Shown: positions 6,421 through 14,061 of the stretch, piece by piece
How the letters are laid out: each line of letters starts with the position of its first letter
How positions within the stretch are numbered: the first letter of the stretch is position 1
From: an uncultured Collinsella sp.
GTDB taxonomy: Bacteria; Actinomycetota; Coriobacteriia; Coriobacteriales; Coriobacteriaceae
Direction: 5' to 3'
Assembly: GCA_900552705.1 (NCBI GenBank)
Contig: USAX01000017.1
Location: 1 to 23,270, forward strand
DNA: 23,270 nt
Translations under genes and position numbers: made by a program
Notes under the pieces: model-generated
The model's input: only the letters and a program-made list of their open reading frames with translations
What the model was told of the DNA's origin: nothing
The model's database searches: none

Positions 6421-7863
6421 GTGCTTAATAGATTCCGCATGCTTGTCGCCTGTGCTTTGACCTTCGCGCTTTGCTGGGTGCCGGGATTTGCGTTTGCTGG
6501 GGACGCTGAGGACGGGGCCCAGGTTGCTGCGACCGCTCATGGGCTTTCCTATGGGATCGAGGGTTTTGAGCGGTTGGCCAAGGGGACCGCTCGTGCCATG
6601 GAGGGCCAGCCTGAGGGCTTCCGGTTTCCCGTTGACGAGGACGTGGACCTTGTAGTGGTGCCTGCTGCCGATCGCGTTGTGGTGTGGATATCGCCCAAGG
6701 CGGTCGAGAAGTTTGGATTGGATCCGCAGGACAACGAGTGCGTATCGGGTCTCAAGGCCCTCGTCTGCGAGCTCGACAGCGCAAACTCCATGGGAGGTGC
6801 GCAGCTAGGGGACGTTGATCTTCCTTGGTATGTCACGGCGGAAACAACGTTTGATGCCGGCGGTTATACCTATGGCTTTGATGTGCGTGGTGCGGATGGG
6901 GACCGCTATGTGGTGATTGCATCGGCCTCGGGTGATGCCAAGGGCGGCGCGCGTTGGCTTGATAGCGCTCAAATGGTAGAGGCATCGTCTGTCGTGTTGC
7001 GGGATGAGCAGGGGCCCTTGACCTCTCTGGCCTCCTTTTTAGGCGGCATCGACTACCGCCCGTTTTGGGTGTCTATCAAAACGAGCGGCCTTGCCCTGGT
7101 GATTGCCTTTGCACTGGGCCTGTTCGCCGCGTGGAAGACTATGGGTACCTCGAGTCGCATCAAGGGCCTGCTCGATTCGGTCTTTACGATCCCTATGGTG
7201 CTGCCGCCCACGGTCTGCGGCTTTCTGCTCCTCATGCTGTTTGGCCGCTCGACCGGGGTGGGCCAATGGCTCATCGCGCACGGCATCTCGATCGTCTTTA
7301 CCTGGCCCGCGGCGGTCATTTCGGCTGTCGTTGTGTCGTTTCCGCTGGTCTACCGCACGGCGCTCGGAGCCTTCGAGAGCCTCGACACGCAGATGCTTGA
7401 CGCCGCGCGAACCTTGGGGTGGTCCGAACGTCGCATCTTTGCCAAGCTCATGATGCCGCTCGGCTGGCCCTCAATCGCGGCGGGCACGGTGCTCGCCTTC
7501 GCTCGCGCGATGGGCGAGTTTGGCTGCACGCTGTTCTTTGCGGGCAACTACGCCGGCATTACGCAGACCATTCCCATTGCGATTTACTTTGAGTGGATGG
7601 GCGGCAATACGTCGGTGGCTCTCTTTTGGGTCGTGGTCGTAATAGCGTTCAGCTTCCTGGTCATCCTATTCATCAACATGTACACGGCGCATTCTCAAAA
7701 ATATCGCGAGCGCGGTCTCTCCCGTGCAGAGCGCAAGCAGGCCAAAGAGCTCGCCGGACAGGGCGATTCGCTCGATCCGGTGGGCGGTGATGCCTTGCGT
7801 ATCGATCGCGAGGCGCTGGCCGAGCTTATGCGCGATGGCGCGGTCGCAAAGGGAGGTCGATAA
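6421..7863 (+). CDS. modB: Molybdate ABC transporter permease ModB with an exported N-terminal extension
   Basis: The C-terminal part (about residues 213-425) is a standard ModB permease. It has several membrane segments and an EAA-type loop, DAARTLGWSERRIFAKLMMPLGWP at 327-350, which docks on ModC. The protein is 480 residues against about 220-230 for usual ModB. The excess is an N-terminal signal-like segment (residues 1-26, ending AFA) and a soluble domain of about 185 residues that I do not recognise. It is predicted to sit outside the membrane. A basic tail of about 55 residues follows the last membrane segment. The start is GTG at 6421, with GGAG at 6411-6414; upstream in-frame codons back to 6352 lack a ribosome site. 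modC begins three bases after the stop. Confidence 0.87.
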   Translation: MLNRFRMLVACALTFALCWVPGFAFAGDAEDGAQVAATAHGLSYGIEGFERLAKGTARAMEGQPEGFRFPVDEDVDLVVVPAADRVVVWISPKAVEKFGLDPQDNECVSGLKALVCELDSANSMGGAQLGDVDLPWYVTAETTFDAGGYTYGFDVRGADGDRYVVIASASGDAKGGARWLDSAQMVEASSVVLRDEQGPLTSLASFLGGIDYRPFWVSIKTSGLALVIAFALGLFAAWKTMGTSSRIKGLLDSVFTIPMVLPPTVCGFLLLMLFGRSTGVGQWLIAHGISIVFTWPAAVISAVVVSFPLVYRTALGAFESLDTQMLDAARTLGWSERRIFAKLMMPLGWPSIAAGTVLAFARAMGEFGCTLFFAGNYAGITQTIPIAIYFEWMGGNTSVALFWVVVVIAFSFLVILFINMYTAHSQKYRERGLSRAERKQAKELAGQGDSLDPVGGDALRIDREALAELMRDGAVAKGGR

Positions 7864-7866
7864 GCC

Positions 7867-8937
7867 ATGTCGCTCGTTCTGGATATCAAAAAGCGCTATC
7901 CGGGCTTTACCCTCGACATTCAGCTCGATGCCGGCGAGGAGCGTGTGGCGCTGCTGGGCGCCTCGGGTTGCGGCAAGAGCTGCACGTTGCGCTGCATTGC
8001 CGGCGTGGAGACACCCGACGAGGGCAAGATCGTCGTCAACGGCGTGACCTTTTTTGACTCGGCGGCGGGTATCAACCTGTCGCCCCAGGAGCGCAAGTGC
8101 GCCCTGATGTTTCAAAACTATCAGCTGTTTCCCAACATGACGGTGGCCGATAACGTATGCGCCGGTGTTAAGGATGCGGGTGACGCCGCCGCGCGCAAAA
8201 AGCTCGCCGAGCGTTATCTGGGCATTTTCGGTCTGGCCGATTTTGTCGATCGCTACCCCGTGCGCCTCTCGGGCGGTCAGCAGCAACGCGTGGCGCTTGC
8301 GCGCATGGTGGCGGCGCATCCGGGCATTTTTATGTTCGACGAGCCCATGAGCGCACTCGATTCCTATCTTAAGAGCGCGCTCGAACAGAACATGCTCGAC
8401 CTGTTCGATGTGTGCAACCGTACCGTGCTCTACGTGAGCCACGACATCGACGAAGCGTGCCGTCTGTGCGAGCGCATTTGTGTGATGCACGACGGGCATA
8501 TGGAGGAGATCGGCTCCGTCGAGGACGTGGTCCGCCGGCCGCAAACCTTGGCTGCGCTGCGCCTGACGGGCTGCAAGAATACGAGCCGCGCGCGCAAAAT
8601 CGGCGACGAAGAAGTTGAGGCCCTCGACTGGGGCATGACCTTCAACGTGGGCCGTGAGGTTCCCGATAACGTGGCGTACCTGGGTATTCGTGCGAGCTAC
8701 TTCCATGTGGACAACCGCGCTGAGCGCGGTCGTAACAGCTACGACTTACACGTGGCCCGGGTGAGCGATTCGCGCTTTGAGCGGCTGGTGCTGTTGGACG
8801 TGCCACGTGTCGATGCGCCCACGCGTCTGCAGTGGAAGGTCAACAAGGTGAGCGTGGCTTCCGACGAGCTGCCGCAGGCCGACGAGACCCTGCGCATGCA
8901 CTTCGATGCCAAGAGAATTCATCTGGTTTGTCGATAA
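7867..8937 (+). CDS. modC: Molybdate ABC transporter ATP-binding protein ModC
   Basis: This 356-residue ATPase powers ModB. Walker A is GASGCGKS at 31-38, the Q-loop MFQNYQLFPN is at 81-90, the signature LSGGQQQRVALAR at 134-146, Walker B IFMFDEP at 154-160, and the switch histidine is H192 in SHDIDEA. The region after about residue 230 is a C-terminal accessory domain where ModC proteins carry a TOBE/MOP oxyanion-sensing fold; its sequence here is divergent. GGAGG upstream lies inside the end of modB, and the genes are separated by three bases, so the two are coupled. A GGGAC-family hairpin follows immediately at 8941-8963. Confidence 0.9.
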   Translation: MSLVLDIKKRYPGFTLDIQLDAGEERVALLGASGCGKSCTLRCIAGVETPDEGKIVVNGVTFFDSAAGINLSPQERKCALMFQNYQLFPNMTVADNVCAGVKDAGDAAARKKLAERYLGIFGLADFVDRYPVRLSGGQQQRVALARMVAAHPGIFMFDEPMSALDSYLKSALEQNMLDLFDVCNRTVLYVSHDIDEACRLCERICVMHDGHMEEIGSVEDVVRRPQTLAALRLTGCKNTSRARKIGDEEVEALDWGMTFNVGREVPDNVAYLGIRASYFHVDNRAERGRNSYDLHVARVSDSRFERLVLLDVPRVDAPTRLQWKVNKVSVASDELPQADETLRMHFDAKRIHLVCR

Positions 8938-8940
8938 TGT

Positions 8941-8963
8941 GACAAAGGGACAGTCCCTTTGTC
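8941..8963. repeat. GGGAC-family palindrome after modC
   Basis: Arms of 11 bp (GACAAAGGGAC and its complement) enclose a single A. The stop codon of modC lies 3 bases upstream. The stem is nearly the same as that at 316-344. Only short pyrimidine tracts follow, so it may act as a weak terminator or 3'-end protector. Confidence 0.7.
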
Positions 8964-9022
8964 CCTTCTGCTGCGTCGCGTAGGGGTTGCGATACGCCGT
9001 CCGCTCGCGGCGCCACCATGCG

Positions 9023-9028
9023 TATACT
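9023..9028 (+). promoter_or_regulatory. Candidate -10 box upstream of selD
   Basis: TATACT lies 35 bases before the selD start. No convincing -35 is present at the right distance. The call rests on position between the modC hairpin and selD. Confidence 0.3.
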
Positions 9029-9063
9029 GGGAGGAAAAGATTGACCTATGAGAGGAGGGATCG

Positions 9064-10113
9064 ATGGCTGACGATTTCATCAAGCTCACGCAGATGACCG
9101 CTGCCTCTGGTTGAGCCGCTAAGTTGGCTCCTGGAGCCCTCGCCCAGGTCCTGGGCGACTTACCCAATGTGCATAACGACAACCTGCTCGTGGGGTTCGA
9201 TACCTCCGACGATGCGAGCGTCTTTCGCGTTGGCGACAACTTGGGCCTCGTGCAGTCCATCGACTTCTTCCCGCCGATGGTCGATGACCCGTTTCTGTTT
9301 GGTCAGATCGCCGCGGCCAACTCGCTTTCGGACATCTACGCCATGGGCGGGCGGCCGAGCCATGCCATGAACCTGCTGTGCATACCTAACTGCCTGGGCG
9401 TCGAGGTTGCCGGCCAGATTTTGGCGGGTGGCGCCGACAAGTGCGTCGAGGCTGGCTGCACCATCGCGGGCGGCCACACCATCAACGACGACGAGCCCAA
9501 GTACGGCCTGTCCGTGAGCGGTTTTGTGCCACTCGACCGCATGCTCGCCAACAGCGGTGCGCGCGTGGGCGATGTCCTACTGCTGACCAAGGCGATCGGC
9601 TCGGGCATTATCACCACGGCCATTAAGGGCGAGCTCATCGAGCAGGACGAGGCCAGCCGGATGTTTGATTCTATGCGCACCCTCAACGAGGCCCCGATCC
9701 GTTTGGCCGAGGGGCTCGAACTTCACGGCTGCACCGACATTACGGGCTTTGGCCTGATTGGGCATGCGTGCGAGATGGCCGAGGGCTCGGGCGTGCAGAT
9801 TGAGCTTGCGTCGGGGGCGGTGCCTCTCTTTGACCAGGTGCTCGACATGGCGCGTCTGGGCATTATCCCCGCTGGCTCCTACCGCAACCAGGACTTCTTT
9901 GGCCCGCGCGTGGCTGCCGACGAGGACCTGGAGCCGGGCATGTTGGATGCGCTGTACGATCCGCAGACCTCGGGTGGTTTGCTCATCGCGGCGCCTGCTG
10001 CCGATGTGGATGAGCTCGCGCACCGTCTGCATGCCGAGGACCGCATCGCTGCCGTTATCGGTCGCGTGTGCGAGGCGGTGCCGGGCGGTCCTGCCGTCCG
10101 TGTTGTTCGCTAG
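9064..10113 (+). CDS. selD: Selenide, water dikinase SelD, a selenoprotein with Sec at residue 17 (in-frame TGA 9112-9114)
   Basis: SelD makes selenophosphate from selenide and ATP, the selenium donor for selenocysteine and labile-selenium cofactors. The ATG at 9064 follows GGAGGG. Reading on gives MADDFIKLTQMTAASG, then TGA at codon 17, then AAKL. E. coli SelD has its active-site Cys17 and Lys20 at exactly these positions (from memory), so TGA encodes selenocysteine and K20 is kept. Metal/ATP motifs follow: VQSIDFFPPMVDDP at 63-76, NSLSDIYAMGG at 86-96 and GGHTI at 136-140. The full product is 349 residues, normal for SelD. An annotation that stops at TGA would start at a TTG near 9124 and lose the active site. 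Hairpins after the TGA may be the SECIS. yedF follows 61 bases downstream. Confidence 0.95.
9115..9157 (+). promoter_or_regulatory. Candidate bacterial SECIS region of selD
   Basis: Two hairpins lie just after the Sec TGA. GGCTC/GAGCC (9126-9138) has a 3-nt loop starting about 17 bases after the TGA. CGCCCAG/CTGGGCG (9141-9157) has loop GTC and presents AGGTC at its apex, about 33 bases after the TGA. The E. coli fdhF SECIS apex also contains AGGTC, from memory. Which stem SelB reads cannot be told from sequence. Confidence 0.6.
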
Positions 10114-10136
10114 CCCGCACGTTTATGTAAGTGTTT

Positions 10137-10154
10137 GCCGTTCTCTAGAACGGC
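10137..10154 (+). other. Small hairpin in the selD-yedF spacer
   Basis: GCCGTTC-TCTA-GAACGGC forms a perfect 7-bp stem in the 61-base spacer, ending 6 bases before the GAAAGGA ribosome site of yedF. It is not followed by a T-run, so read-through or mRNA processing is more likely than termination. Confidence 0.5.
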
Positions 10155-10174
10155 TCTTTCGAAAGGAATTTGCT

Positions 10175-10801
10175 ATGTCTACCAAGATTGAAGTCAATGC
10201 CATGGGCGATGCCTGCCCGCTGCCCGTCGTCAAGACGCTCAAAGCCCTGAAGCAGCTCGATGGCGAGGGTGCCGTGGTGACCTCGGTCGACAACGAGACC
10301 GCCGTCAAGAACATCTCCAAGATGGCACAGGAGAAGGGCTGTACGGCCTCGGTCGAGAAGATCTCGGACGCCGAGTGGCACGTGACCGTCGCGACCTCTG
10401 GCGCCGTTGCCGTGGCCGATCCAGAGCAGGATGGCGCTGCCTTCTGTGATGCCAGCGCCGGCAAGGGCAAGCTCGTCATTTCCGTCTACACCGACTGCAT
10501 GGGCCGCGGCGACGACGAGCTGGGCCACAAGCTCATGAAGGCGTTTATCTTTGCCGTGACGCAGCAGGAGGAGCTGCCCGCGACCATGCTGTTCTACAAC
10601 GGCGGCGCTAAGCTCACCGTCGAGGGCTCACCGGTACTCGACGACCTGAAGGGTCTGGCCGAGCAGGGCGTCGAGATTCTTACCTGCGGCACCTGTCTCG
10701 ATCACTATGGCATCAAGGACCAGCTTGCCGTGGGCGAGGTCACGAACATGTATGTGATCGTGGAGAAGATGGAGCAGGCCGTGCGCGTCGTGCGCCCGTA
10801 G
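10175..10801 (+). CDS. yedF: Selenium metabolism protein YedF (TusA-like plus DsrE-like domains)
   Basis: The 208-residue protein starts with a TusA/SirA-type domain whose motif GDACPLPVVK at 11-20 has the persulfide/perselenide-type cysteine C14. A second DsrE/F-like domain runs from about residue 98, with YTDCMGRGDDELGHKLM at 105-121 and CGTC at 171-174. This two-domain form is the YedF family that travels with selD in selenium-using bacteria. It is thought to carry sulfur or selenium, but its exact reaction is unproven. The ATG at 10175 has GAAAGGA at 10161-10167. It lies between selD and a DUF3343 gene, which supports a selenium role. Confidence 0.88.
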   Translation: MSTKIEVNAMGDACPLPVVKTLKALKQLDGEGAVVTSVDNETAVKNISKMAQEKGCTASVEKISDAEWHVTVATSGAVAVADPEQDGAAFCDASAGKGKLVISVYTDCMGRGDDELGHKLMKAFIFAVTQQEELPATMLFYNGGAKLTVEGSPVLDDLKGLAEQGVEILTCGTCLDHYGIKDQLAVGEVTNMYVIVEKMEQAVRVVRP

Positions 10802-10819
10802 CGTTTGGGCGGGATTGCC

Positions 10820-11071
10820 ATGAGAGAAAAGCGCCCTGCGCTTGTCATCACGTTTCCTACCACGGCGGCCGCCATGGGGTGCGAGACCCTATGCATCGAG
10901 CGCGGCCTTCCCGGGCGCACGATTCCCGTGCCCGGGGAGGTCGCTGCCGGCTGCGGCTTGGCGTGGAAGGCGTTGCCTGCCGATGAGGACCTGCTGCGCG
11001 GCGAACTCGCTGCGGCGGGCATTCCCACCGAGGGCTATACCGTGATTGATATGTGGGAGGTCGTGCGATGA
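10820..11071 (+). CDS. DUF3343 family protein, putative Se/S carrier
   Basis: This 83-residue protein matches the DUF3343 pattern: an N-terminal strand with ITFPTTAAAMGCE at 10-22, then PGRTIPVPGEVAAGCGLAW at 31-49. The invariant-looking cysteine C45 in AGCGLAW is the candidate sulfur/selenium carrier; C21 and C25 are further candidates. The family is known mainly from genome neighbourhoods with selD, yedF and cysteine desulfurase genes, as here, and its role is inferred. The ATG at 10820 follows a G-rich ribosome site (GGGCGGG at 10807-10813); a TTG at 10805 was rejected. The stop overlaps the next start as ATGA, so it is translationally coupled to the desulfurase. Confidence 0.85.
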   Translation: MREKRPALVITFPTTAAAMGCETLCIERGLPGRTIPVPGEVAAGCGLAWKALPADEDLLRGELAAAGIPTEGYTVIDMWEVVR

Positions 11072-12207
11072 TCTACCTGGATAACGCGGCGACGACCATG
11101 CACAAGCCGCAGACGGTCATCGATGCCGTGACGCAGGCGATGTGCTCGCTCGGCAATGCCGGGCGCGGCGCCACGTCGGGTGCCCTCGATGCCGCTCGTA
11201 CGATTCACGGTTGCCGTGCCAAGCTTGCGCGCCTTTTAGGTTGCCCGAGGGCGGACCATGTGTGCTTTACGCCCAACTCTACGGCGGCACTCAACACCGT
11301 CATCAATGGCGTGGTGCGCCGCGGCGACCGTGTGGTCACGACGGTACTCGAGCACAATTCCGTGCTGCGTCCGCTTAACCGCCTGGCGGCAGAGCGGGGC
11401 GTGACCGTTGAGCATGCGGGTTGCGACGCGAGCGGCGTGCTCGACTACGACGAGCTCGAGCAGCTGGTCACGCCGAGCACGCGTGTCGTGGTGGTGACGC
11501 ACGCCTCCAACGTGACCGGCAACGCCGTTGACGTTGCACGCGTGGCGGCTGTGGCCCATGCGGCCGGTGCGCTCGTGATTGTCGATGCTTCGCAGTCGGC
11601 CGGCACGGCGCATATCGATATGCAGGCCATGGGCCTCGACATCGTGTGCTTTACCGGCCACAAGGGACTGATGGGCCCGCAGGGGACCGGCGGTCTGGCC
11701 GTGGCGGAGGGCGTCGACGTGGCGCCCTGGGCTATGGGCGGCACTGGTGTACACAGCTTCGATGAGCTGCAGCCACTGGAGTGGCCCACGCGCCTGGAGG
11801 CAGGTACGCTCAACGGCCATGGCATCGCGGGCCTTTCCGCCGGCCTCGACTTTATCGAGGCCCAGGGTGGGGTCGAGGCGATTGCTGCCCACGAGCGTGC
11901 GCTCGCCGATCGCTTCCTTGCCGGCGTGCGCGAGATTCCGGGGATTAAGCTCTACGGTGCCTTCGACCAGCCGACGCGCTCGGCGATCGTCTCGCTCAAC
12001 GTGGGTGATATCGACTCGGCCGAGATCTCGGACGCGCTCATGCAAGGGTGGGGGATTGCGACGCGCCCCGGTACCCATTGCGCTCCGCTCATGCACCGTG
12101 CGATAGATACCGAGTGCCAGGGTGTCGTCCGCTTCTCGTTTGGGTATTTCAACACGACCGAAGAAGTCGACACGGCTATCGATGCTCTGCGCAATTTAGC
12201 CTGCTAA
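11068..12207 (+). CDS. Cysteine desulfurase family protein (class V aminotransferase, EF2568-type)
   Basis: The 379-residue PLP enzyme opens with MIYLDNAATTMHKP. It contains LEHNSVLRP at 94-102, VTHASNVTGN at 143-152, VDASQSAG at 172-179 and the PLP lysine K199 in TGHKGLMGP. The catalytic cysteine is C338 in RPGTHCAPLMH, in the group II (SufS/CsdB-like) style. It would release sulfur or selenium from cysteine or selenocysteine. The order selD-yedF-DUF3343-desulfurase and the ATGA overlap suggest it hands selenium or sulfur to the carriers upstream, rather than to Fe-S assembly. The ATG at 11068 has GGAGG at 11055-11059. A strong terminator follows at 12231-12260. Confidence 0.88.
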   Translation: MIYLDNAATTMHKPQTVIDAVTQAMCSLGNAGRGATSGALDAARTIHGCRAKLARLLGCPRADHVCFTPNSTAALNTVINGVVRRGDRVVTTVLEHNSVLRPLNRLAAERGVTVEHAGCDASGVLDYDELEQLVTPSTRVVVVTHASNVTGNAVDVARVAAVAHAAGALVIVDASQSAGTAHIDMQAMGLDIVCFTGHKGLMGPQGTGGLAVAEGVDVAPWAMGGTGVHSFDELQPLEWPTRLEAGTLNGHGIAGLSAGLDFIEAQGGVEAIAAHERALADRFLAGVREIPGIKLYGAFDQPTRSAIVSLNVGDIDSAEISDALMQGWGIATRPGTHCAPLMHRAIDTECQGVVRFSFGYFNTTEEVDTAIDALRNLAC

Positions 12208-12230
12208 AGCTGCTGGACCGTTTATACTTG

Positions 12231-12260
12231 CGGGACGGGTATTTTGCCCGTCCCGTTTTT
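12231..12260 (+). terminator. Intrinsic terminator closing the selD-yedF-DUF3343-desulfurase operon
   Basis: A perfect 9-bp GC-rich stem (CGGGACGGG 12231-12239, complement 12247-12255) with a 7-nt loop is followed by five T residues. It ends 23 bases before the brnQ start, so brnQ may have a promoter overlapping this region or depend on read-through. Confidence 0.85.
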
Positions 12261-12283
12261 GTTTCGACCCGAAAGGTGTGCCT

Positions 12284-13642
12284 ATGGCTTCATCCGCCCC
12301 GCGCGGTCTGCGTTCCGACCATGTCGTTACCGTCGGCATTGCGCTGTTCTCGATGCTCTTTGGCGCCGGTAACCTCATTATTCCGCCGCTGCTGGCGCTG
12401 CAGGCAGGTTCTGCCACGCCGGTTGCCATGATCGGCTTTTTGATTGCCGCTATCGGTCTGCCCGTTATGGGATTTATCGCCGTCGCGCTCGCTGGCACGG
12501 CCCGAGAGCTGGCCGGGCGTGTGCATCCTAAGTTTGGCGAATTCTTCGTTGCGGCGGTCTACCTGGCCATCGGTCCGTGCCTGGCCATTCCGCGCACAAG
12601 CTCTACGGCGTTCGAAATGCTGGTGCCGCTGCTACCCGAGGGCGTTTCGCTCGGCACGGCACGTCTGGTGTTTGCCGTCGGCTTCTTCGTCGTCGCGTTT
12701 GCGCTCACGCTGCGCCCGGGCGTCATCACACGCGTGCTCGGCCGCATTACGGGCCCCGCGCTCATTGCCCTTATCGTGTTGGTCGTGGGTGCCGCCGTGG
12801 TCTCGCCGCTGGGTCCCGCTGCCGCGCCGCAGGCTCCCTATAATGCCGGTGCTGCCGTGCAGGGCTTTTTGACCGGCTATCAGACCATGGACCTGCTCGC
12901 GTCGCTCGCCTTTGGCATCATTATCGCCGAGACCATCCACGAGCTGGGCGTTACCGATGACAAGCGCGTTGCCTTCGAGATTTCGCGCTCCGGCGTGATC
13001 GCCGGTGTGCTCATGGCCATCATCTACTGCGGCCTGGCGCTTGCCGGCGCGCAGCTCAGCACCGTGATGCCCGATGCCACCAACGGTGCCGCCATCCTCG
13101 CTCGCTCTGCCTCCATGCATTTTGGCCTTGCCGGCACGGTCGTGGTCTTTGCGATCTTCTTCCTCGCCTGCATGAACGTGTGCATCGGCCTCATCAGCTG
13201 CTGTTCGCGCTATTTCTGCGAGACGTATGTGGTCAAAGGGGGAGCGGAGGCCTCTGAGGAGGCCATGCGCCGCCCCTTTGCGATTCTCGCCTTTGTGTTC
13301 GCGGCGTTTTCGTGCGTGCTTTCCAACGTGGGTCTCGACGTGATCCTCATGTTCTCGGTGCCTATGCTCAACGCCCTGTACCCCGTCGCCATCGTGCTGG
13401 TGCTTATGGGTCTGGTGCACGGTTTCTGCGACGCGCATCCGCAGGTGTGGGTCTGGGTCGGCGGCGTTGTCGCTGTCCAGAGCGTGATCACCTCGGTTCG
13501 CGATGCGTTCTTTACGGGCGCGTGGCTGCCGTTCGATGCGCTGCCGCTGGCAGACATTGGAGCCGCGTGGGCGCCGGTTGCCGTGGTGGCGTTTGTGATC
13601 GGCCTGCTCCACAGCCGGTTTGTTGCACATTCGAGGAGCTAG
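12284..13642 (+). CDS. brnQ: Branched-chain amino acid carrier, BrnQ/LIVCS family
   Basis: The 452-residue protein is almost wholly hydrophobic, with about 12 membrane segments. The N-terminal signature HVVTVGIALFSMLFGAGNLI is typical of the sodium- or proton-coupled Leu/Ile/Val carriers (LIVCS family). A further conserved stretch is YQTMDLLASLAFGIIIAETI in the central part. It imports branched-chain amino acids across the cytoplasmic membrane. The ATG at 12284 has GAAAGG at 12271-12276. It has no evident link to the flanking selenium genes and splits them into two blocks. Confidence 0.9.
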   Translation: MASSAPRGLRSDHVVTVGIALFSMLFGAGNLIIPPLLALQAGSATPVAMIGFLIAAIGLPVMGFIAVALAGTARELAGRVHPKFGEFFVAAVYLAIGPCLAIPRTSSTAFEMLVPLLPEGVSLGTARLVFAVGFFVVAFALTLRPGVITRVLGRITGPALIALIVLVVGAAVVSPLGPAAAPQAPYNAGAAVQGFLTGYQTMDLLASLAFGIIIAETIHELGVTDDKRVAFEISRSGVIAGVLMAIIYCGLALAGAQLSTVMPDATNGAAILARSASMHFGLAGTVVVFAIFFLACMNVCIGLISCCSRYFCETYVVKGGAEASEEAMRRPFAILAFVFAAFSCVLSNVGLDVILMFSVPMLNALYPVAIVLVLMGLVHGFCDAHPQVWVWVGGVVAVQSVITSVRDAFFTGAWLPFDALPLADIGAAWAPVAVVAFVIGLLHSRFVAHSRS

Positions 13643-13653
13643 GGTATCGTCGC

Positions 13654-13682
13654 TTGCACAGGCGGGGAGTCTCCCCTATAAT
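13654..13682 (+). promoter_or_regulatory. Promoter of the tRNA-Pro/tRNA-Gly unit
   Basis: TTGCAC (13654-13659) and TATAAT (13677-13682) are separated by exactly 17 bases, the best sigma-70-type promoter in the window. The spacer holds a dyad, GGGGAG-T-CTCCCC (13664-13676), which could be an operator or a short brnQ terminator stem. tRNA-Pro begins 52 bases after the -10. Confidence 0.7.
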
Positions 13683-13733
13683 TTCCTTCGCTTTGGGACA
13701 CGCAAGGTTTAGACCTTAGCTGCTCAACACCTT

Positions 13734-13810
13734 CGGGACGTGGCGCAGTTTGGTAGCGCGCCTGCTTTGGGAGCAGGATGTCGCAGGTTCAAATCCTGTC
13801 GTCCCGACCA
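13734..13810 (+). tRNA. tRNA-Pro (anticodon TGG)
   Basis: A full cloverleaf is visible: acceptor CGGGACG/CGTCCCG, D-arm GCGC-AGTTTGGTA-GCGC, anticodon stem CCTGC/GCAGG with loop TTTGGGA, and T-arm GCAGG-TTCAAAT-CCTGT. The 3' CCA is encoded. It is 77 nt long and lies six bases upstream of tRNA-Gly, so both are probably processed from one transcript. Confidence 0.96.
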
Positions 13811-13816
13811 TATCTT

Positions 13817-13890
13817 GCGGGCGTAGTTCAATGGTAGAACCCCAGCCTTCCAAGCTGATGACGCGGGTTCGATTCCCGTCGCCCGCTCCA
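13817..13890 (+). tRNA. tRNA-Gly (anticodon TCC)
   Basis: The acceptor GCGGGCG/CGCCCGC, anticodon loop CTTCCAA and T-arm CGGG-TTCGATT-CCCG make a standard 74-nt tRNA with encoded CCA. The outermost anticodon-stem pair is C-A instead of a Watson-Crick pair. The last 18 bases recur at 14062-14079, and 21 bases of its 3' half recur inverted at 13953-13973. Confidence 0.96.
13873..13890 (+). repeat. att-like direct repeat, left copy (3' end of tRNA-Gly)
   Basis: The 18 bases TTCCCGTCGCCCGCTCCA end the tRNA gene and are repeated exactly at 14062-14079. tRNA 3' ends are classic integrase attachment sites. Confidence 0.7.
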
Positions 13891-13952
13891 TAAGAATTGT
13901 TTTAACGGCTTTGGTTTCCTTTGGGAATCAGAGCTGTTTTCGTTTACGCGCC

Positions 13953-13973
13953 GGGCGACGGGAATCGAACCCG
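13953..13973 (-). repeat. Inverted tRNA-Gly 3'-half fragment
   Basis: Twenty-one bases exactly match the complement of tRNA-Gly positions 13864-13884, covering the T-arm and part of the acceptor. Similarity breaks on both sides, so this is a fragment and not a tRNA gene. Confidence 0.8.
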
Positions 13974-13978
13974 TCAGG

Positions 13979-14022
13979 GTGCTGCGCTGAGAAAATGCGT
14001 GAGCATTTTCTCAGCGCAGCAC
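13979..14022. repeat. 20-bp perfect palindrome with GTGA loop
   Basis: Arms 13979-13998 and 14003-14022 are perfectly complementary, beginning GTGCTGCGCTGAG. The 4-nt loop is GTGA. No T-run follows on the plus strand. It sits in the centre of the tRNA-remnant unit. Confidence 0.85.
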
Positions 14023-14061
14023 GCAAGGGCCGAAGGCCCGCAGCGAAGCAAATCCTTGGAC

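Noticed and set aside
9124..10113. selD starting at the TTG at 9124
   Set aside because: It would drop the active-site residue 17 and K20; the ATG at 9064 with GGAGGG and in-frame TGA explains the sequence better.
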